A DNA stretch of 64,000 bases from Corylus avellana (lineage: Eukaryota; Streptophyta; Magnoliopsida; Fagales; Betulaceae): positions 23,987,676 to 24,051,675 of the forward strand of contig NC_081541.1 in NCBI RefSeq assembly GCF_901000735.1. Direction: 5' to 3'. Numbering within the stretch: position 1 is the stretch's first letter; every line of letters begins with the position of its first letter. Positions 43,878-57,333 of the stretch are shown here, piece by piece. A model generated the notes under the pieces. That model had not been told where the DNA came from, made no database searches, and was given only the letters and a program-made list of their open reading frames with translations. Made by a program: the position numbers and the translations under genes.

Positions 43878-44568
43878 ATGGATACCTCAAATGAAGGTGC
43901 AAGCTTTTTTGGTTTAGCTCATAGCAGTTCTTCATCTGTGGTGCAACGCGTTTGCTTCTGCGAACGGCCCACTATTGTCAAACCGCCAACATTGAGAAAA
44001 ACTTTGGAAGGAGGTTTGTGAGTTGCGAAAATTTGAAGGCAAGTACTTGATATTTTATGTAATCAGTATTTGAACCGTCATTGTTTACTGCTTTTTTTAT
44101 TTTATTCAATTAATTTAGGTTGGTAATTGTTAGTTGTAATGTGAAATTAACCAAGATTGTGGTTTCTTGGAATGGCTTGATCCTAAAATGTGCTCCTTTG
44201 GTAAGAAGGTGATACATCGTTTGTATCAAAGGCATGAATATTTGGAGGCTCAAGCGAAACAATGTGAAACATCTGTTGAAGTTGAAGTTGGGAAGGTGAG
44301 AGCAGAAAATGAGAAAAAAACTGTGCAGTTGAGGGCAGAAATGGAGAGTAAAGTTCGGCATATGAAGGAACAACTGCTGAATGAGATATCCCAGTATCGT
44401 AAACAAATCTAGATTGGGGACATAAAGATGCATGCAATGAAGAAGAATTACCATACAATCATTGTGTGTTCATGGATCGTAATGATGTTTGCACTATGCA
44501 TATAATTCTTTGGATACATTCCCAATGGTCACCATGTCTGCAAATTAGGCAGTGTGATGCTGTCCTGA
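43878..44568 (+). pseudogene. Broken GRF zinc-finger / coiled-coil / membrane-anchor gene of the MULE, copy B
   Basis: Same gene as at 792-1,490, damaged differently. ATG 43,878 opens the serine-rich start and 'QRVCFCERPTIV'. One base is lost at about 43,982 so the rest of the first exon is out of frame. The intron acceptor present in copy A (TTTTGCAG) is deleted here, with GAAATTAACC in its place at about 44,141. The second exon is better preserved than in copy A: 'EWLDPKMCSFGKKV' and the coiled coil are open from 44,167 to a TAG at 44,410-44,412, which copy A does not have. A TAA then interrupts the membrane segment near 44,503. The natural TGA is at 44,566-44,568. Function is unknown. Confidence 0.75.
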
Positions 44569-44684
44569 GGTTGCTCGTCATGGTGGAGTCGGTGGATCGT
44601 GCTGTAGTTTTTTGTTGTGGTTTTGTGATATGTTAGTAACCAATGTGTAGTATGATAGAACTATGTAGTCCTATGTGGAGTTAT

Positions 44685-44942
44685 TTTGTTTAAAGACATT
44701 AGTCCTTATGTTGGATCATGACTTGTTTAACTCCATTAGTCCCATGTGAGATTTTTTTAGTTTAAAAGCATTAGTGCCATGTGAGATTTGTTTAGTTTAA
44801 AGACATTGGTCCCATGTGGGATTTATTTTGTTTAGTTTAACTCCATTATTCCCATGTGGGATTTGTTTAGTTTAAAGACATTAGTCTCATGTGGGATTTA
44901 CTTTGTTTAGTTTAACTCCATTAGTACCATGTGGGATATATT
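44685..44942 (+). repeat. Short tandem repeats downstream of the GRF gene, copy B
   Basis: As at 1,605-1,800 but with one more unit of CATTAGTCCCATGTGGGATT. Confidence 0.8.
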
Positions 44943-45327
44943 TTGCCTTATTGTGTTGAAGACCTTCCAACGAGTATATAGTAGATAGCACCATTAAATA
45001 ATAGTATGTGGAAAAGCTGTATAAACATACCAAAAATACCAAAATTGTAAATTTCATCAAAGATCCTTATACCAAAACAACATACCAAAAATACCAAAGC
45101 TGTAAATTTCATTGAAAGATCCAGTTTCTAACAAACATACCACTAATAATGACATGAATATTTACATACCACAAAACATAGCAAAACACATTAATAATGC
45201 CATGAATATTTGCATAGCAACTAACATACCAAAACAACAAATTTACATGTCATTGTACATAACACCCAATATACCAAAACTAACATTGTGATAATTTACA
45301 AGTCTAAAACATCTCTGGCTATGGCTT

Positions 45328-46829
45328 TCAATCTGGATTTTTTCTTTTCCTCTTGGCTTCCATAATTTTTATTCCTTTTTGGACTGTTGTAACAATGTGT
45401 TTGCCTTTCATTTGGTCTAATGATGAAGAAGCATTTGCACCACCTTTGCCTACCATAAATGGTGTTCCACCACCCCTAGTTGCACCACCGCTTGCTACCC
45501 CACCCCTAGCTGCACCACCCCTAGTTCTAGTTGATACAGTTGCACCACCTCTAGTTAATGGACATTTTCTTGCAGCTACTAAACTTCGGCCACCCCTAGT
45601 CAATGGCCCTCTTCTTCCAGCAGTTTCAGTTTCACATCCATCTTCAGTTAGGTTAATGTGTATCCGATCCGAATGGCGAGTCCTTGTTGTACAATGTAGG
45701 AAGTACTAGATCATCTGTTAAGGCTCTGAGTAACACACCCCATGTTGGAGGTAGTACAATGCCTGCACCAAATTCTTGTTCATGATTAGCAAATCTAGGT
45801 GGAGGTGATACTCTTCCTTCATCAGCAGCTCTAGTGGGAGGTGATGCTCTTCCTTCGACAGCACCCCAAGTGGGCGGTAATTCTTTACGTTCATTCGCAA
45901 ATCTAGGGAGAGGTGTGTGCTCTCGCTCATCAACAAGCTGTGGGATGTGGATTTCCTTGCTCTTGGAATGTGTACCACCAACACTTGTAGATGCTTCCTT
46001 GTTGGATATGCCCTTTTTCTTTATATGTTAAAAAAAAAAAAAAATAAAATAAAAATAAGTTATATAAAAGCTAACTATGAGAGTATAAAAAACAAATAGA
46101 AAACATGTATGAGGTTAGAATTAATTACCTTAAAAACAGTAAATGATTGTGGACCAGATAGTCCACCACCACTTCTCAGCTGACCCATCTGCATAACAAG
46201 AATTTGAAACAAAACACATTAACAATTGCATTTGACAAAGACATATGCATTTTTATGTATTCGGCATCCTCTACCAGCATTTGAAGAACAATTTTTTTTT
46301 TGTAACATGTAGTATACTTAGACCTAATTACCTAATTAAAGACATATCATACTAAAAGACAAAACTTCTCAATAAAGATTTCTTAAATTGGTTGAGATTG
46401 ATGGCAAATAGCATTTAAGTTTTAGTACAATAATACCAAATCATTGAAGTACCTTCTCCACAACTTTTTGTTTGCCTTTGGTTACTTCAAGTGTACTGTG
46501 ACTGCACACATAAGAACAAAAATAAGTTGAGTATCACAATATTACCATGTATAAAAGCAAATAGCAAGTCCTTGAAGTGCCTTTTGCACAACTATTTGTC
46601 TGCCTTTGCCTTTCGTCACTTTAGGTGTTCTGGAACCAACACTTCATGACTGCACACACAACAACAAAAACAAGTTGAGTATCATGTATAACAGTGAACT
46701 ATAAATATTATAAAACATCTCATTATTAAACATAATAGATATGTGTGAGAAACTTACAATTATTGTACCTGACTTCTTGTTGTTAGATGCTTCACTTCTA
46801 TTCCTAGGACATGACCATTTACTTCCCAT
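45328..46829 (-). pseudogene. C-terminal tail of the MULE transposase, copy B (decayed)
   Basis: Minus-strand tail corresponding to 2,209-3,804. The basic segment, remnant zinc knuckle and 'CPRNRSEASNNKKSGT' piece lie at about 46,935-46,740. Then come the two small duplicated exon-like units (about 46,650-46,440) and the low-complexity end with repeated 'RGGA' words (45,603-45,328). Copy B lacks the approximately 60-base tandem duplication of copy A but has an extra short block near 45,490 and a 14-base loss near 46,495. Confidence 0.55.
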
Positions 46830-46935
46830 ATTTCATCCTTGCTCCAAATTTCCTCATCCGATTTGGATTTCTCGGGTCTCTACTCTCATCGGGAGCCCTT
46901 CTCCTTATCTTCTTTGGCCTACCTAAGGTAATTCA

Positions 46936-48149
46936 TCATCTTGGAGGCTCCAATTTATCATGACTTGTTTTGATCCACTGTTCCTCATTAGGCATTGGGT
47001 ATATAACTGGAGCATATGCCTTCTTGTACACCTCTATAGTAAAGCATTCATCAACATAATCCTCAGGTTTCCCACAATCATAAAGTATAGCAACCACTGC
47101 ATGGGGACATGGGATTCCTGTAATTTCCCACTGCCTGCAACCACACCTCCTTATACCAAGGTCTACCATAGATTGTTTATTATCTGAACAAGTAACTTCA
47201 AACATTGAATCACCAGCAAAATGTGCAATGCATTCTACTGTTTCTAACCCAATTTCTTCCAACTTTGTAGCAATTCTAGGGCATAACTTCCCAGTCAACT
47301 TCTCTATCCCTTCCCACTTAGCTTGATATCTCCTTATTAGCTTCTTCCTTATCATCTCCAACATGGTCAAGATGGGCTTCTCACGAGCCTTCAAAATGTT
47401 TGAGTTGAAACACTCACAGATGTTATTCACTAGCAGGTCGCACTTTGGGTAGTCACTAAACCATGCCCTAGACCACGTACTAGGATCAATCTTACTCAAA
47501 TATTCATATGCGTCTTTATTCATCTTCTTCAAGTCTTCATGTCTTCCATATGATCATTGAATTCATATTCTGTGTATGAAGACGCTGCAGCCCACAACTA
47601 TTCCTTCAGTGCCAACCCTCGATGCCCCCCAATGTCTTTAAAGTTGGCATATAAATGCCAACTTTAACAACCTCAAAAGCTGGCATAAGACCCTGCAAAA
47701 TAAAATAATTTTATGTTACCAAAACAATATTCCAACAAATTGCATGAATATTTAAAGTGTGAAAAAAATGTTACCTTCTGTCGATCTGAAATGAATGTAG
47801 GCTTAGCACACTGAGCATGGGTACCAAAATCAGACACCAGGGTTTAAGGAACCAGATCCAGCTATCTTTGACATCGGCCTCGACAACCGCAAAAGCAATT
47901 GGGTACATGTTGTTGTTCCCATCTCTTCCAACTGCAGAAAGGAGTTGGCCATTGAATGGTCCTTTTTAGGAAGCACCCATCTACCCCAATGATAGGCCAA
48001 CAACCCTCTAAAAAGCCTTTCTTCATGGCTGCCAAAGAAACATACAGTCTTCCAAATTTTGGAGGCAAATTTGGATTTTGTCTGTCAACTTTCATCACAA
48101 TGCAGCTTCCATTGTTAGTATGCCTCAAGGTTTCACAATAGTCCCACAA
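46936..48149 (-). pseudogene. MULE transposase catalytic and SWIM region, copy B (decayed)
   Basis: The minus-strand frame from 48,149 contains 'MWDYCETLRHTNNGSC' and 'GVDGCFLK', the first catalytic Asp of the MULE DDE domain. It then shifts frame (a T is added near 47,965 compared with copy A). The second open part, 47,532-46,936 (198 codons), has 'NNICECFN' with the third acidic residue and the SWIM finger 'CGCRQWEITGIPCPHA'. Copy A has the DDE motif open further but loses the upstream part. Neither copy encodes an intact enzyme. Confidence 0.9.
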
Positions 48150-48471
48150 CTTCCCATATTGGTCCTCAAGCTTCCTGTATAATTTTTGTTTGGCTTCCTC
48201 GTAACTCTTTACATCATACTTGGGTTGACATCCACACGCTATTTATCCTTCATTTCATTATGGATTACATCCAAAGGCATGTTGGGCTGAACCCTAAACT
48301 TGTAAATTAGCTTGTGTGCTATCCAAGAGGAGTTGACTATGGTGTTTCAGTATTACCGACCACAAATGTGTTTAAACTGTATAGACCTTACCTGAAATGA
48401 TTCTTCATTAGGCATCTTTCTAGCATACACCCTGTACTTACATTTGGCATCCTTGCATACCGCTACGCACC

Positions 48472-49434
48472 TTATTGTTTCATTTTTTTTTTTTTAAATC
48501 TGATGTCCTTTCCCTTCTTCAGATTGTACACCCTCACAGCTTTCCTAAACATTTGAATGTTTGGGAATTTCATCTCAAGTTTAATGGCTGGATCTCGTAG
48601 ATCCACAACATGAAAATCTAATGTGCATGCAGATTGTGTTTCACAATCTTCATCAGTGATGACTGGTGACCCAAGTATATCACTCCTACCCATTTCAGAG
48701 TTGTTGTCATCATCATCATCATCATCGTCGTCGTCTTCAAACGATTTCTTAAAACTACGGCTACTGTTATCCCCTTCATCTTGGTTAACAGTAGCCTCTC
48801 CCTCATCATTATCATGGTGATCACTTCTATCATCATCACTCTCTCCCTCATCATTATCATGTTGATCACGTCTATCATAATCACCCTCTTCAATACCTCT
48901 TTCATCCTTATCCTATTCGTCTTCCTGACACTCAACTACATTTGTCCTATTTGGTTTTGTTTTTGATGGTCTAGCCTTACCATCAATGTCATCAACATCT
49001 ACATCAAATAGATCTTCATCATCACTAATCTTATCATGCCACCAAGGGTCATTAAGGTCAACCCTCTCTCCATCCTCATCTTCATTTTCTTCCTCACATT
49101 CCTCTTCATCAACTACACCCTCCCCTAAAGAAACAATGAATAAGTACACTACGTTATGACCACTATAGGAGGCAACCATAAATAGTACATTATGGTTAGA
49201 TGTAATCAAATGCAAACCATTGACTAGACTTTCACCAGGTTCTTGAAAAAATATTAAATCCCTTGCGTTGTGCCCATAATGTCGACATATGGCTTCCAAT
49301 TCAAAGTATGACAATTCATCAGGGTTAACACTCTCTGTATGGACTGGCACATCACCCCCCACATACTTATTTCCAAGTGTCCTATTGAATCTACCACCAT
49401 AGTGGACCTCGAACACTAATTTTGAATTGGCCAT
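48472..49434 (-). pseudogene. MULE transposase N-terminus: PB1-like domain, acidic linker, MuDR DNA-binding domain, copy B
   Basis: Opens at ATG 49,434 with 'MANSKLVFEVHYGGRF' (PB1-like) and stays open for 173 codons through an Asp/Glu-rich linker. In copy A the linker is four codons shorter and closes earlier. Frameshifts follow in the GAT-type codon runs (about 48,910-48,690). The MuDR DNA-binding domain is visible at 48,693-48,472 ('IQMFRKAVRVYNLKKGKDI'). Confidence 0.85.
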
Positions 49435-50389
49435 CCTACAAAGTGAAATAAATTTTTTTATTGAAGGTGGTGTTTCTCCTATAAAAGATCCTGTTATTCA
49501 AGGTACAATTTAAATGTCCAAGAACAATTATGCTATTGATAAATTAATAATGTTATTCATACTTAGTATTTGTGGAGCATTTGAAAAATCATTGGATAAA
49601 AAATCATTTGAGGAACCTAATAAAAGCAATTAGCTTTTTTTTTTTTTCCTAATAGAAATGAGATTTAGAGTACCTCATTCAAAGCTTAACATAATAGAAG
49701 CCGTTAGATTTTTCAAAAGTAGGGAAAAGGTAACTAATATTCCTTGCCCTTGGTAGCTAATACTTCTATTGGCAATAAGGATAATGATATTCAGCTAAAA
49801 TCAATAGATAGTCATGTCTCAGGTAAAAACAACACAGCACAGTTACACATAGTTAATGTTCTTCACCAACAATTGACATTGTGAATTTCATCCAAAAGCC
49901 AACAAACCCAAACCGCCATTTGAAGGAAAAAAAAAAAAAAACAAAATAACAAAACACAGAAACCCTAAGATTGTCCGAATGACCCATCTAGTGGGTGCAT
50001 GCTAGAAACAAACGTGAATAATGGGTTATGTGGGACAAATGGACAAGAACCCTACAAAATATTCAATAAACAATTGACAATAACCCCAAACCCAATATTC
50101 CCCCAAAACCCCCAATTTTACTAAAACCCTAAAGTAGATGGTCAAAAATTAAAAGGAAAATTGGGGCATACCTCGTAAGAAAGCGAAATATATGTAAGCA
50201 AGTAGTTTGTTGTCCCCTTTCTCCACGCAATAGGCCCACGAACAAGGGGACTATGAAAAGGTTCACCGAAACTGTCAGCTTGCTGTTGTCGTGTGTGTGT
50301 CGTGTGGGTAGGGTAGAAACACAAGGAGACCACAAACAACACAACTTTGGGTACTCACGATTTGCTGCTTGAATAAACTATGGGACCAC

Positions 50390-50684
50390 ATTCTGGAACT
50401 TTCTTCTTCTTGTCGTGCTTCAGGTGTGTAGTGTGTGGGTGTAGGAGTGAAAAGGATAGTGAGCAGTGCATGCGTGTGTGGGTGGGGTTCAAAAGGGGTT
50501 GACTAATGCTGGAGTTGGAAAAAAAAGCCATTAAGTTAGATTGAGGGCAAAATTGGAAGGTAATGCCTTAATATCTCACGTGAGACACATGTGAGCTGAG
50601 TTCCATCCATTTAGACGGAAAATATTAATGGAGGGTTTAAATTGAAATTTTTTGAAACTTCAGGGGGGTAAAGTGAATTTTCCC
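50390..50684 (-). repeat. MULE copy B right terminal inverted repeat
   Basis: Mirror of 42,847-43,210. It has an extra ACACATGTGAG block compared with copy A (near 50,580-50,592), matching the ACATGCGTCTCATGTGAG of the left end, so copy A lost it. Confidence 0.85.
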
Positions 50685-51494
50685 TAACCCCAAAGCCTCA
50701 ATATATCAAAATCTCGTTCTCACACAAAATAGAATAACTTCTCTTAATTCTCTAAGTTTCTATGTGGCAATACATGTGAGAAATACTAGTGAGATCGCAC
50801 ACCAATTCACATTCACTATGTGCTTCATGCCGCTTATAAATTGACTCATAAAATGTAATGCCTCCAAAACTGGATTGAACCGTTATGATAGGGTTACTGG
50901 CAATTCCTCATGTCCAGTTAACTGGTAATTGACTAAACAAATCGTCCGTTAACAAGTCAATGTAAATTTAAGAGGAATGTGAAAATATAAGATCTAAGAT
51001 ACCTAAAATAACATAAAGTATGCAAGAATTTCCATCAATCATAGACTTGGAGCTTCTAACCAAATTAGTCATTCTAATCAAACATGATATTGCGACAATC
51101 TCCTAGCTTCTTCATTCTAGTGAATCCTCTTAAAATAGAAAACCTGACAACCTGCAAATATTGTATAAGTCTAAGACTTAGTAAGTAAACCTCACAGTTG
51201 GGTATGAAATAAGCTCCAATTATAAATGCAAAAGTAAACATGTATTTTTGCAATCATATTAGGTGTTGCCTCTGTCATTATACCATAAAAGTATAGTTTT
51301 GGTTTTCGAGGAGTATATGTTTAATTTCAGTGGCAATTGCCAGTATGTTTTAATGCAGTGAAACTAAAGTTATATTTAGGTCCTAACTTACCATGTATGC
51401 TCTGTCCAAGATATTACCCATTCTCAGCAGGACTGACGTTATCCTGAGGGACCTGTAATACAATACCGACGCCCTAAATATTGCACGCTACCAT

Positions 51495-53727
51495 TGTAAC
51501 GCCCCGACAATTAATTAACTTGTAATTAACTCCACGGTTCGCCTCGCAGCCCTATCCCTCACGGGACAAGACTTAGGGACTTCTACTCCTCTAAAAGAGA
51601 GGATACTGAGCAGTGGAAAGTATTAAGATTCTATAACATCAATCATCACAGCCAGAGCATCTACCAAGGAACAACAAAGTAGCTGAAATCATACTATATA
51701 CATTATCGTTACAAAGGATCTATGCTATACCTCAATATGCAAGCATGCATCAAAGCTCCTAAGTCTACAGCATAACTCAAAAGTACTAGTTACCATGAAT
51801 ACCCGCCTAAGCTTGCAATAAGTCTTCAAGCATCTCCCGGGTCGAATCCTCCACAATAATCGGATGCTTTGTGGTATCGATCTTCTGCTAAACTATCTAT
51901 AACAACATAGTTGTACATATGGAGAAAAAAGAAAATAATACAAGGGTAAGTCCGACGACATAGTGAGTATAAATGCACAAGACGTACCCGTCATTAAATG
52001 GTGAACTCAGTTATTTATAAAACACATGAAAAATTATGAGATGACAGTTTATCATGGATGTGATATAGATATAATATATGCTTATAATCATGAGTAATAG
52101 TAATAGTTCAACTGTATGGTTTACTCGAGATATTACCCCTTCTCAGTAGGATTGGCGTTGTCTCGAGGGACCTGTAATACAATACTGGTGCCCCGGATAT
52201 TGTACGCTACCGTCCATCCCATTAGTGGTACGACCGAGTCTAACCTCGTGTGACCCACACCACTAATGATATCCGTCCTATAGTGACCATCCATTAGGGA
52301 ATGGCTACGCCTGGTCATGAAACCATTGGATCCAAAGCCCACACACACACACATTTGACTATAAAGTTAACCTGTATAATTAGCCCATAGCCATTATCCC
52401 GCACGTACCAGTGTACTATGTCATACGATACAATTAATCTTATCAGTCTTTTACATGCATAGTTTTACAAACCTCATTGTTATCTTTTTAATCAACACAC
52501 GTTTTCACAAAAGAGAGTTCATAGTAGTTCCAAAATGTATTTCATGAGAGTTGCAAAATATGCATGTTTGATATATATAAAATAGACGTGCAATGCAGGA
52601 AAAGTAACAACAAGCATCCATGTGAGTTTGTACTCACCCGGGTCATAAGGCTCCTCCATAAAATTTCCTTAAGGCTCCATAACCTCGAATATTGAGAAAA
52701 AACCTATCATTAGTTCTAAATCCAACTAAACAAACCTAGAGCAAGAAAACAGAGGTTATCGGACGACTGGCCAAAGTGGCGTTCCCTAAAACACTTCTGA
52801 CCGTATGTCCGGGTCCATGGCCGTACGTCCGCCCAAAAGGGTCGTACGTCCGCCCGGAAGGGTCGTACGTCCGCCCAGTAGGTTCAAGTAGAACCTCATT
52901 TGGTTCAATCGTCCTCTCATCCTCGCAAATTGGTTCTAAAGCTCCCAAAAGAATTCCTAGGACCTCCTATCTCAAAACTATATCTCCATGCAATAGGAAA
53001 TATGCCCAATAAGAATTAAATGCTAACCCATGCTTAAACCAAGATTAAGGGAAATAACATAACTAGAAGCTACAAACTACCAACTAAGCTATCTATGGAA
53101 AGCACTTAAACAACATAACGACTAAGGAACAAGCTAAGCTTAGAAAATTATCTCCTTGAAGCAAAACCTCTAAGAAATCTCCTCTCCTTCTCCAAGACTC
53201 ACAAAACTCACAAAGACACTCAAGCAGGGTGTTCTAGAGGGGTTTAGGGGCGGAATGAGCATGAAAGGGTGAGGGAGTAAGGGGGTGTTTATAGGTGAGA
53301 AAAGGCTAAGGCACTGCAATGCTGTTCTGAAAAGTAGCATACATCCGGTACTATTGGAGCGTACGTCTGGTACTACATATCCAGTGGTCCAAAGATTGTA
53401 GCGTACGTCCAGGTATTATCCAGGAGTTAACCCAAAAGTAGCATACGTCCGGTACTATAGGGGCGTATGTTCGCGTACTATTTGCAGAGTACGTCCGGTG
53501 GTCTCCCAGAGTACGTCCTCACTTAAAGACAATAGCGTACGTACGGTTGCCCCCTACGTACATCCTTACTAAAGACAAGAGCATACGTACGGTGGTTCCC
53601 TTGCGTACGTCCGGTCATAAAATATGAAATTTCCAAAATGCCCTTCTAGTTGTCTCTAGTGACCCTAAGTCCAAATTAACCCTCTAACTAAGCTACCTAA
53701 GCTTAGTTAATTATTTGGGTCACTACA
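51495..53727 (-). mobile_element. Nested 2.2 kb solo LTR, copy B
   Basis: Begins TGTAACGCCCC and ends GGGTCACTACA, with flanks ACCAT and ACCGT. Colinear with 8,460-10,660 and 32 bases longer, partly because GTACGTCCGCCC is present in three tandem units at 52,820-52,880. The TATA-like box at 53,294-53,286 is changed to CTATAAACA. Confidence 0.75.
52820..52880 (-). repeat. Three tandem units with GTACGTCCGCCC
   Basis: Units of about 21 bases (GGTCGTACGTCCGCCCGGAA type). Copy A has essentially one recognisable unit at about 9,805-9,830, so the array differs between the blocks. Confidence 0.85.
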
Positions 53728-54623
53728 ACCGTTAATAACACTTGTAGCTCTGCTGAGTTCGACCTTGGGTGGCCTACGTTACTAAAGATATATGTCATTA
53801 GTGATCCGCTAATCAAACATGGCTGGGCCGGTTACGAACAATCATTAGATTCAATGCTCACATAAATACACACATTTAACCATAGAATCAAGCTCATAGT
53901 AAGCCCATGCCCATACCGCATGTATCGGTGTACCATGTCATACGAGACATCTCATTAATAAATTATTAAAGCATTTACTGAATTATAGAAAAAGTAAATA
54001 TGCTTATAACATACGCGTGTTCAGTTTGTTGAAATACTAAACATTTTTATGGAAAGTAGTTGTAAGAGATATGCAATTGAAAATTTGATGAAAAGTTGTG
54101 ATTTTCACTAAAGACTCTAAGAGATATGCAATTGATGCTCTCTTACCATATGAAGGAATAACCTTTTTTTTTCCTTGAAAATATTACCTGAAATCCTTAC
54201 AAAATTCATGCTCCAAAGGCCCTTAAGTAGACTCGAGAAAGTAGCGCTACAATTATAAGGTCAGTTTCCCAAACGTACAGATTTTCGGGCCTCTATTCAC
54301 AATGCATTTTGACCTGATAAACATTGGAATTGAAAAATATTCATTAAGTACAAAGTTGTAGCATTTGTAGTCAGCTTTCCAATGCCATCTAGTGTGCTTC
54401 AATAGGAGTTCAGAGTAAACTTTATGATAATTTTAGTCTAACTAGGTCAATATTAACAATATACAAAACCAAAACTTACAACTAAATATGTTTTGACATT
54501 GACTTTGCCAACACTAAAAACCTAACAGTAGTAAATTCAACCAATTACAAGTAAATCAGTTGGAGGTACTACAAGTAACACTCCAAATTACTTTTTTAAT
54601 TAATTAATTTTGGGAGCGTTACA

Positions 54624-55156
54624 TAATGCCACATTGTAAAAATCGGCTTCACACTCCTAACACATTTCTCTGCTCACCATACTTACTGGGTTGAGGCTTT
54701 CTAGATTGCCTACTACCTTACAAATAGACTACCCAAGCCTGTCCTACACAATGACTCCATTTTCAAAAAATGTTTTCACCTTCAACTCAATTACAACTTT
54801 CTGCATTTTTTGTTGTACTTGTTAGCCCCATCTCTGGCCATAAAAGAAGCACATAAACTACACTTTTGCTTCGACATATGTATCTTCATAGGTTATAGTC
54901 CCTTTGATTGTAGCTACAAATGCCTTTGTTAAGGTGGGTGACTTTACACCCATCAACTCCTTAGGGTTCGCAATGTTTTGATTCCACATACAATATTGAT
55001 TTATTCGAATCAATATTTGTTTGAATTTTATTGAACTGTGACTTAATTGTTAAATTGGTACATTAATTCAACAAGACATGTTCATCCCACCTCTATGTCT
55101 AGCATCTAGAGTAGTCTTAGACATTTTTCAATATTAATGTTATATTTTCTAAAACT
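54624..55156. other. Intervening sequence without a recognised gene, copy B
   Basis: Counterpart of 11,575-12,107. Nothing recognised. Confidence 0.4.
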
Positions 55157-56406
55157 AAAATATCTCTAAGTTTTTTTTTTTTTTTGAAAGTTTACTTCCT
55201 CGGTCAATCAAAATGCCAATAAAATCCCTAATGTCAAAATTTTCTAATCGCCGTTAGTCCCAATCAAAACGCACTGTTTTGCCATGTCAGCATATTAATT
55301 TTTTATTAATTTAATTTAAAAATTAAATCTAAAATTATTATAAAAAAAATTGAAGGGGTGGCTGGAATCACGTGATGCTTGTTACCGGAGATGGAGTGGT
55401 CGGCGTTACTGCATGTGGCCGGCTATGGGTGGCAGTGGCCCGTGGGTGGGGGGAGAGGCAAGATGGAGATGGGGGAGAGATTTGGGGATTTCAGTTTTGG
55501 GTGAAATTTGGATTGTCCCTTTCTTTGAGAGAATGTGGGTTCGGCTAGAGACAGAGAGAGAGAATGTGGGGTTGCCAGAGACACAAAGAGAGAGAGTGTC
55601 GATGGTGGCTGTTGCATGAGCGTTTAGGAATTCAAAATTTTCCATCTTCTGAATTGGGTTTTCCATTTGGGGTCTCTAGATTTGGTCTCAAATATTTGAT
55701 TGATTTGAGCTCAAGAATGTGTCGCTTTTCCCACATGATGTCGAATTTCTAGTGCACCCACCAAAAAAGTCTCTAGAATCCCAGCTCTCTAGATTACTAG
55801 GCTTGAACCTCGGCAAACACTTGCATGCTATCCTATCATTAATATTGCAACTGCTAAAGTTCCCACAAGCATTATAAATGAGATATTTCTCTTATGGCAG
55901 CTACCATATCAAATTCCAATGGCCCCTATCCCAGATCTGATACTTTAACAGCCTAGTGTAGGTTATAATCAATCTCGTGGAATTATATTTAGTGGAAGTA
56001 TAATCCAATAGCCTATGTGTTGAATTTTGGAGAAAAGGGTTCAATTTTGTAGGCTTGATGATGCTCTTGTTGAAATTTGACAATAAATAGGGTATGACTT
56101 GAGGCATTTCTTCTATGTGGGAAAAGCGACACATTCTTGAGATTAAAGATGACGAAAGTGAGTGATCCATACCCACTATTCGATCCGGCAATCCCACGTT
56201 CTCTCTCTCTGTGTCTCCAGCTGAACCCATGTTCTCTCTAAGAAAGGGACAATCCAAATTTCACCCAAAATTGAAATCCCCAAATCTCTCCCTCCATCTC
56301 CATCTTCTCTCTCCCCCCACCCACAGCTTGCCACGAGCAGCAACGCCGACCACTCCATCTCTGGCGACGAGCATCACGTGATTCCAGCTACCCTTTCAAT
56401 TTTTTA

Positions 56407-56456
<50 letters not shown>

Positions 56457-56684
56457 GTTATTTTAAATTTCAGATTTAATTTTTAAATTAAATTAATAAA
56501 AAATTAATATGCTGACATGGGAAAACAGTGCGTTTTGATTGGGACTAACGATGGTTAGAAAATTTGACGGTAGGGATTTTATTTGCATTTTGATTGACTG
56601 ATGGAGCAAATTTTTGAAAAAAAATAAACTTAGAGAAATTTTAGTTTTGGTTGGTTGACCCAGGGACTTATAATATATTTACCC
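55157..56684. mobile_element. Pack-type terminal-inverted-repeat element, copy B
   Basis: Same structure as 12,108-13,644: two long inverted arms, the left one shorter at its tip, around a captured gene piece. The trinucleotide tract in the right arm (about 56,405-56,465) differs in length from copy A. Confidence 0.75.
55744..56105 (-). pseudogene. Captured S-domain receptor-kinase fragment, copy B
   Basis: Minus-strand counterpart of 12,701-13,060. 'LLDYTSTKYNSTRLI' and 'WNLIW' are open, and the stop after WNLIW is shared with copy A, so it predates the duplication. The EGF-like cysteine part that follows carries additional changes. It is not expected to encode protein. Confidence 0.8.
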
Positions 56685-57333
56685 TTTCTAAAACTAGTCT
56701 TCAAGTGAGACAATATTAAAGTCATTATAGGGTGTGAAGTAATGGAACCCTTGTGGACATTAAGCAACTGTTTCCTTCTTGGGTTATCAATTCTAGTTTC
56801 ATATGAATTTTACCTCAATGTAAATTCTCCGTAAATAAGAAATAGCCCAAATGAACCATTTACAAACATCAGTTTTCTTTCAGGCTAGTGAAATATTAGA
56901 ACTATCATTCTTGATGCTTCATAGAAGTAGACAATCTCCTTGAAAGAGATTCATTTTTCTATGATTTAATTATTGATTTTTTTTACACCTTTATTTTCTT
57001 CAATATGTGTTAATATCAAAAGAGAGATCGTACGAATCAATTGACAAATGGAAGTAATGAAGGACATGAAAAAGAACACAATAGAAGATAAAGATAAATC
57101 CACATTGAATAGAGTCTTATTGGTCAACAATAGTGTTTTGGTAGAGTCTCACCACCAAGGGAAGAAGAATCACACCTCAAATAGAGAAATCTCGTCTCAA
57201 GATAATTAGCCTAATATATATATATATGTTAGCTTCTTATTTGATAAACTTAACCGCTACTAAAATGATAAACTATTACTAGGATAACAAGAATGAACTT
57301 AAACACTATTAGAATGACAACTATTACTAAGAT
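56685..57333. other. Intervening sequence without a recognised gene, copy B
   Basis: Counterpart of 13,645-14,297. Nothing recognised. Confidence 0.4.

Larger units (their letters stand above)
42847..50684. mobile_element. Complete Mutator-like element (MULE), copy B
   Basis: 7,838 bases bounded by GGGAAAATTCACTTTA at the left and its reverse complement at the right. The long degenerate terminal inverted repeats are at 42,847-about 43,210 and about 50,390-50,684. Two convergent gene remnants lie inside: the GRF zinc-finger gene (plus, 43,878-44,568) and the transposase (minus, 49,434-45,328). Flanks are AAAACCCGAAG (left) and TAACCCCAAAG (right). The pair is consistent with an eroded Mutator target duplication, supported by TAAACCCAAAG in copy A. 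Confidence 0.9.
50854..54623 (-). mobile_element. Outer solo LTR, copy B, interrupted by a nested LTR
   Basis: Bounded by TGTAATGCCTCC and GGGAGCGTTACA. Colinear with 7,819-11,574 and interrupted at the same base by the same 2.2 kb LTR. No coding content. Confidence 0.6.
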
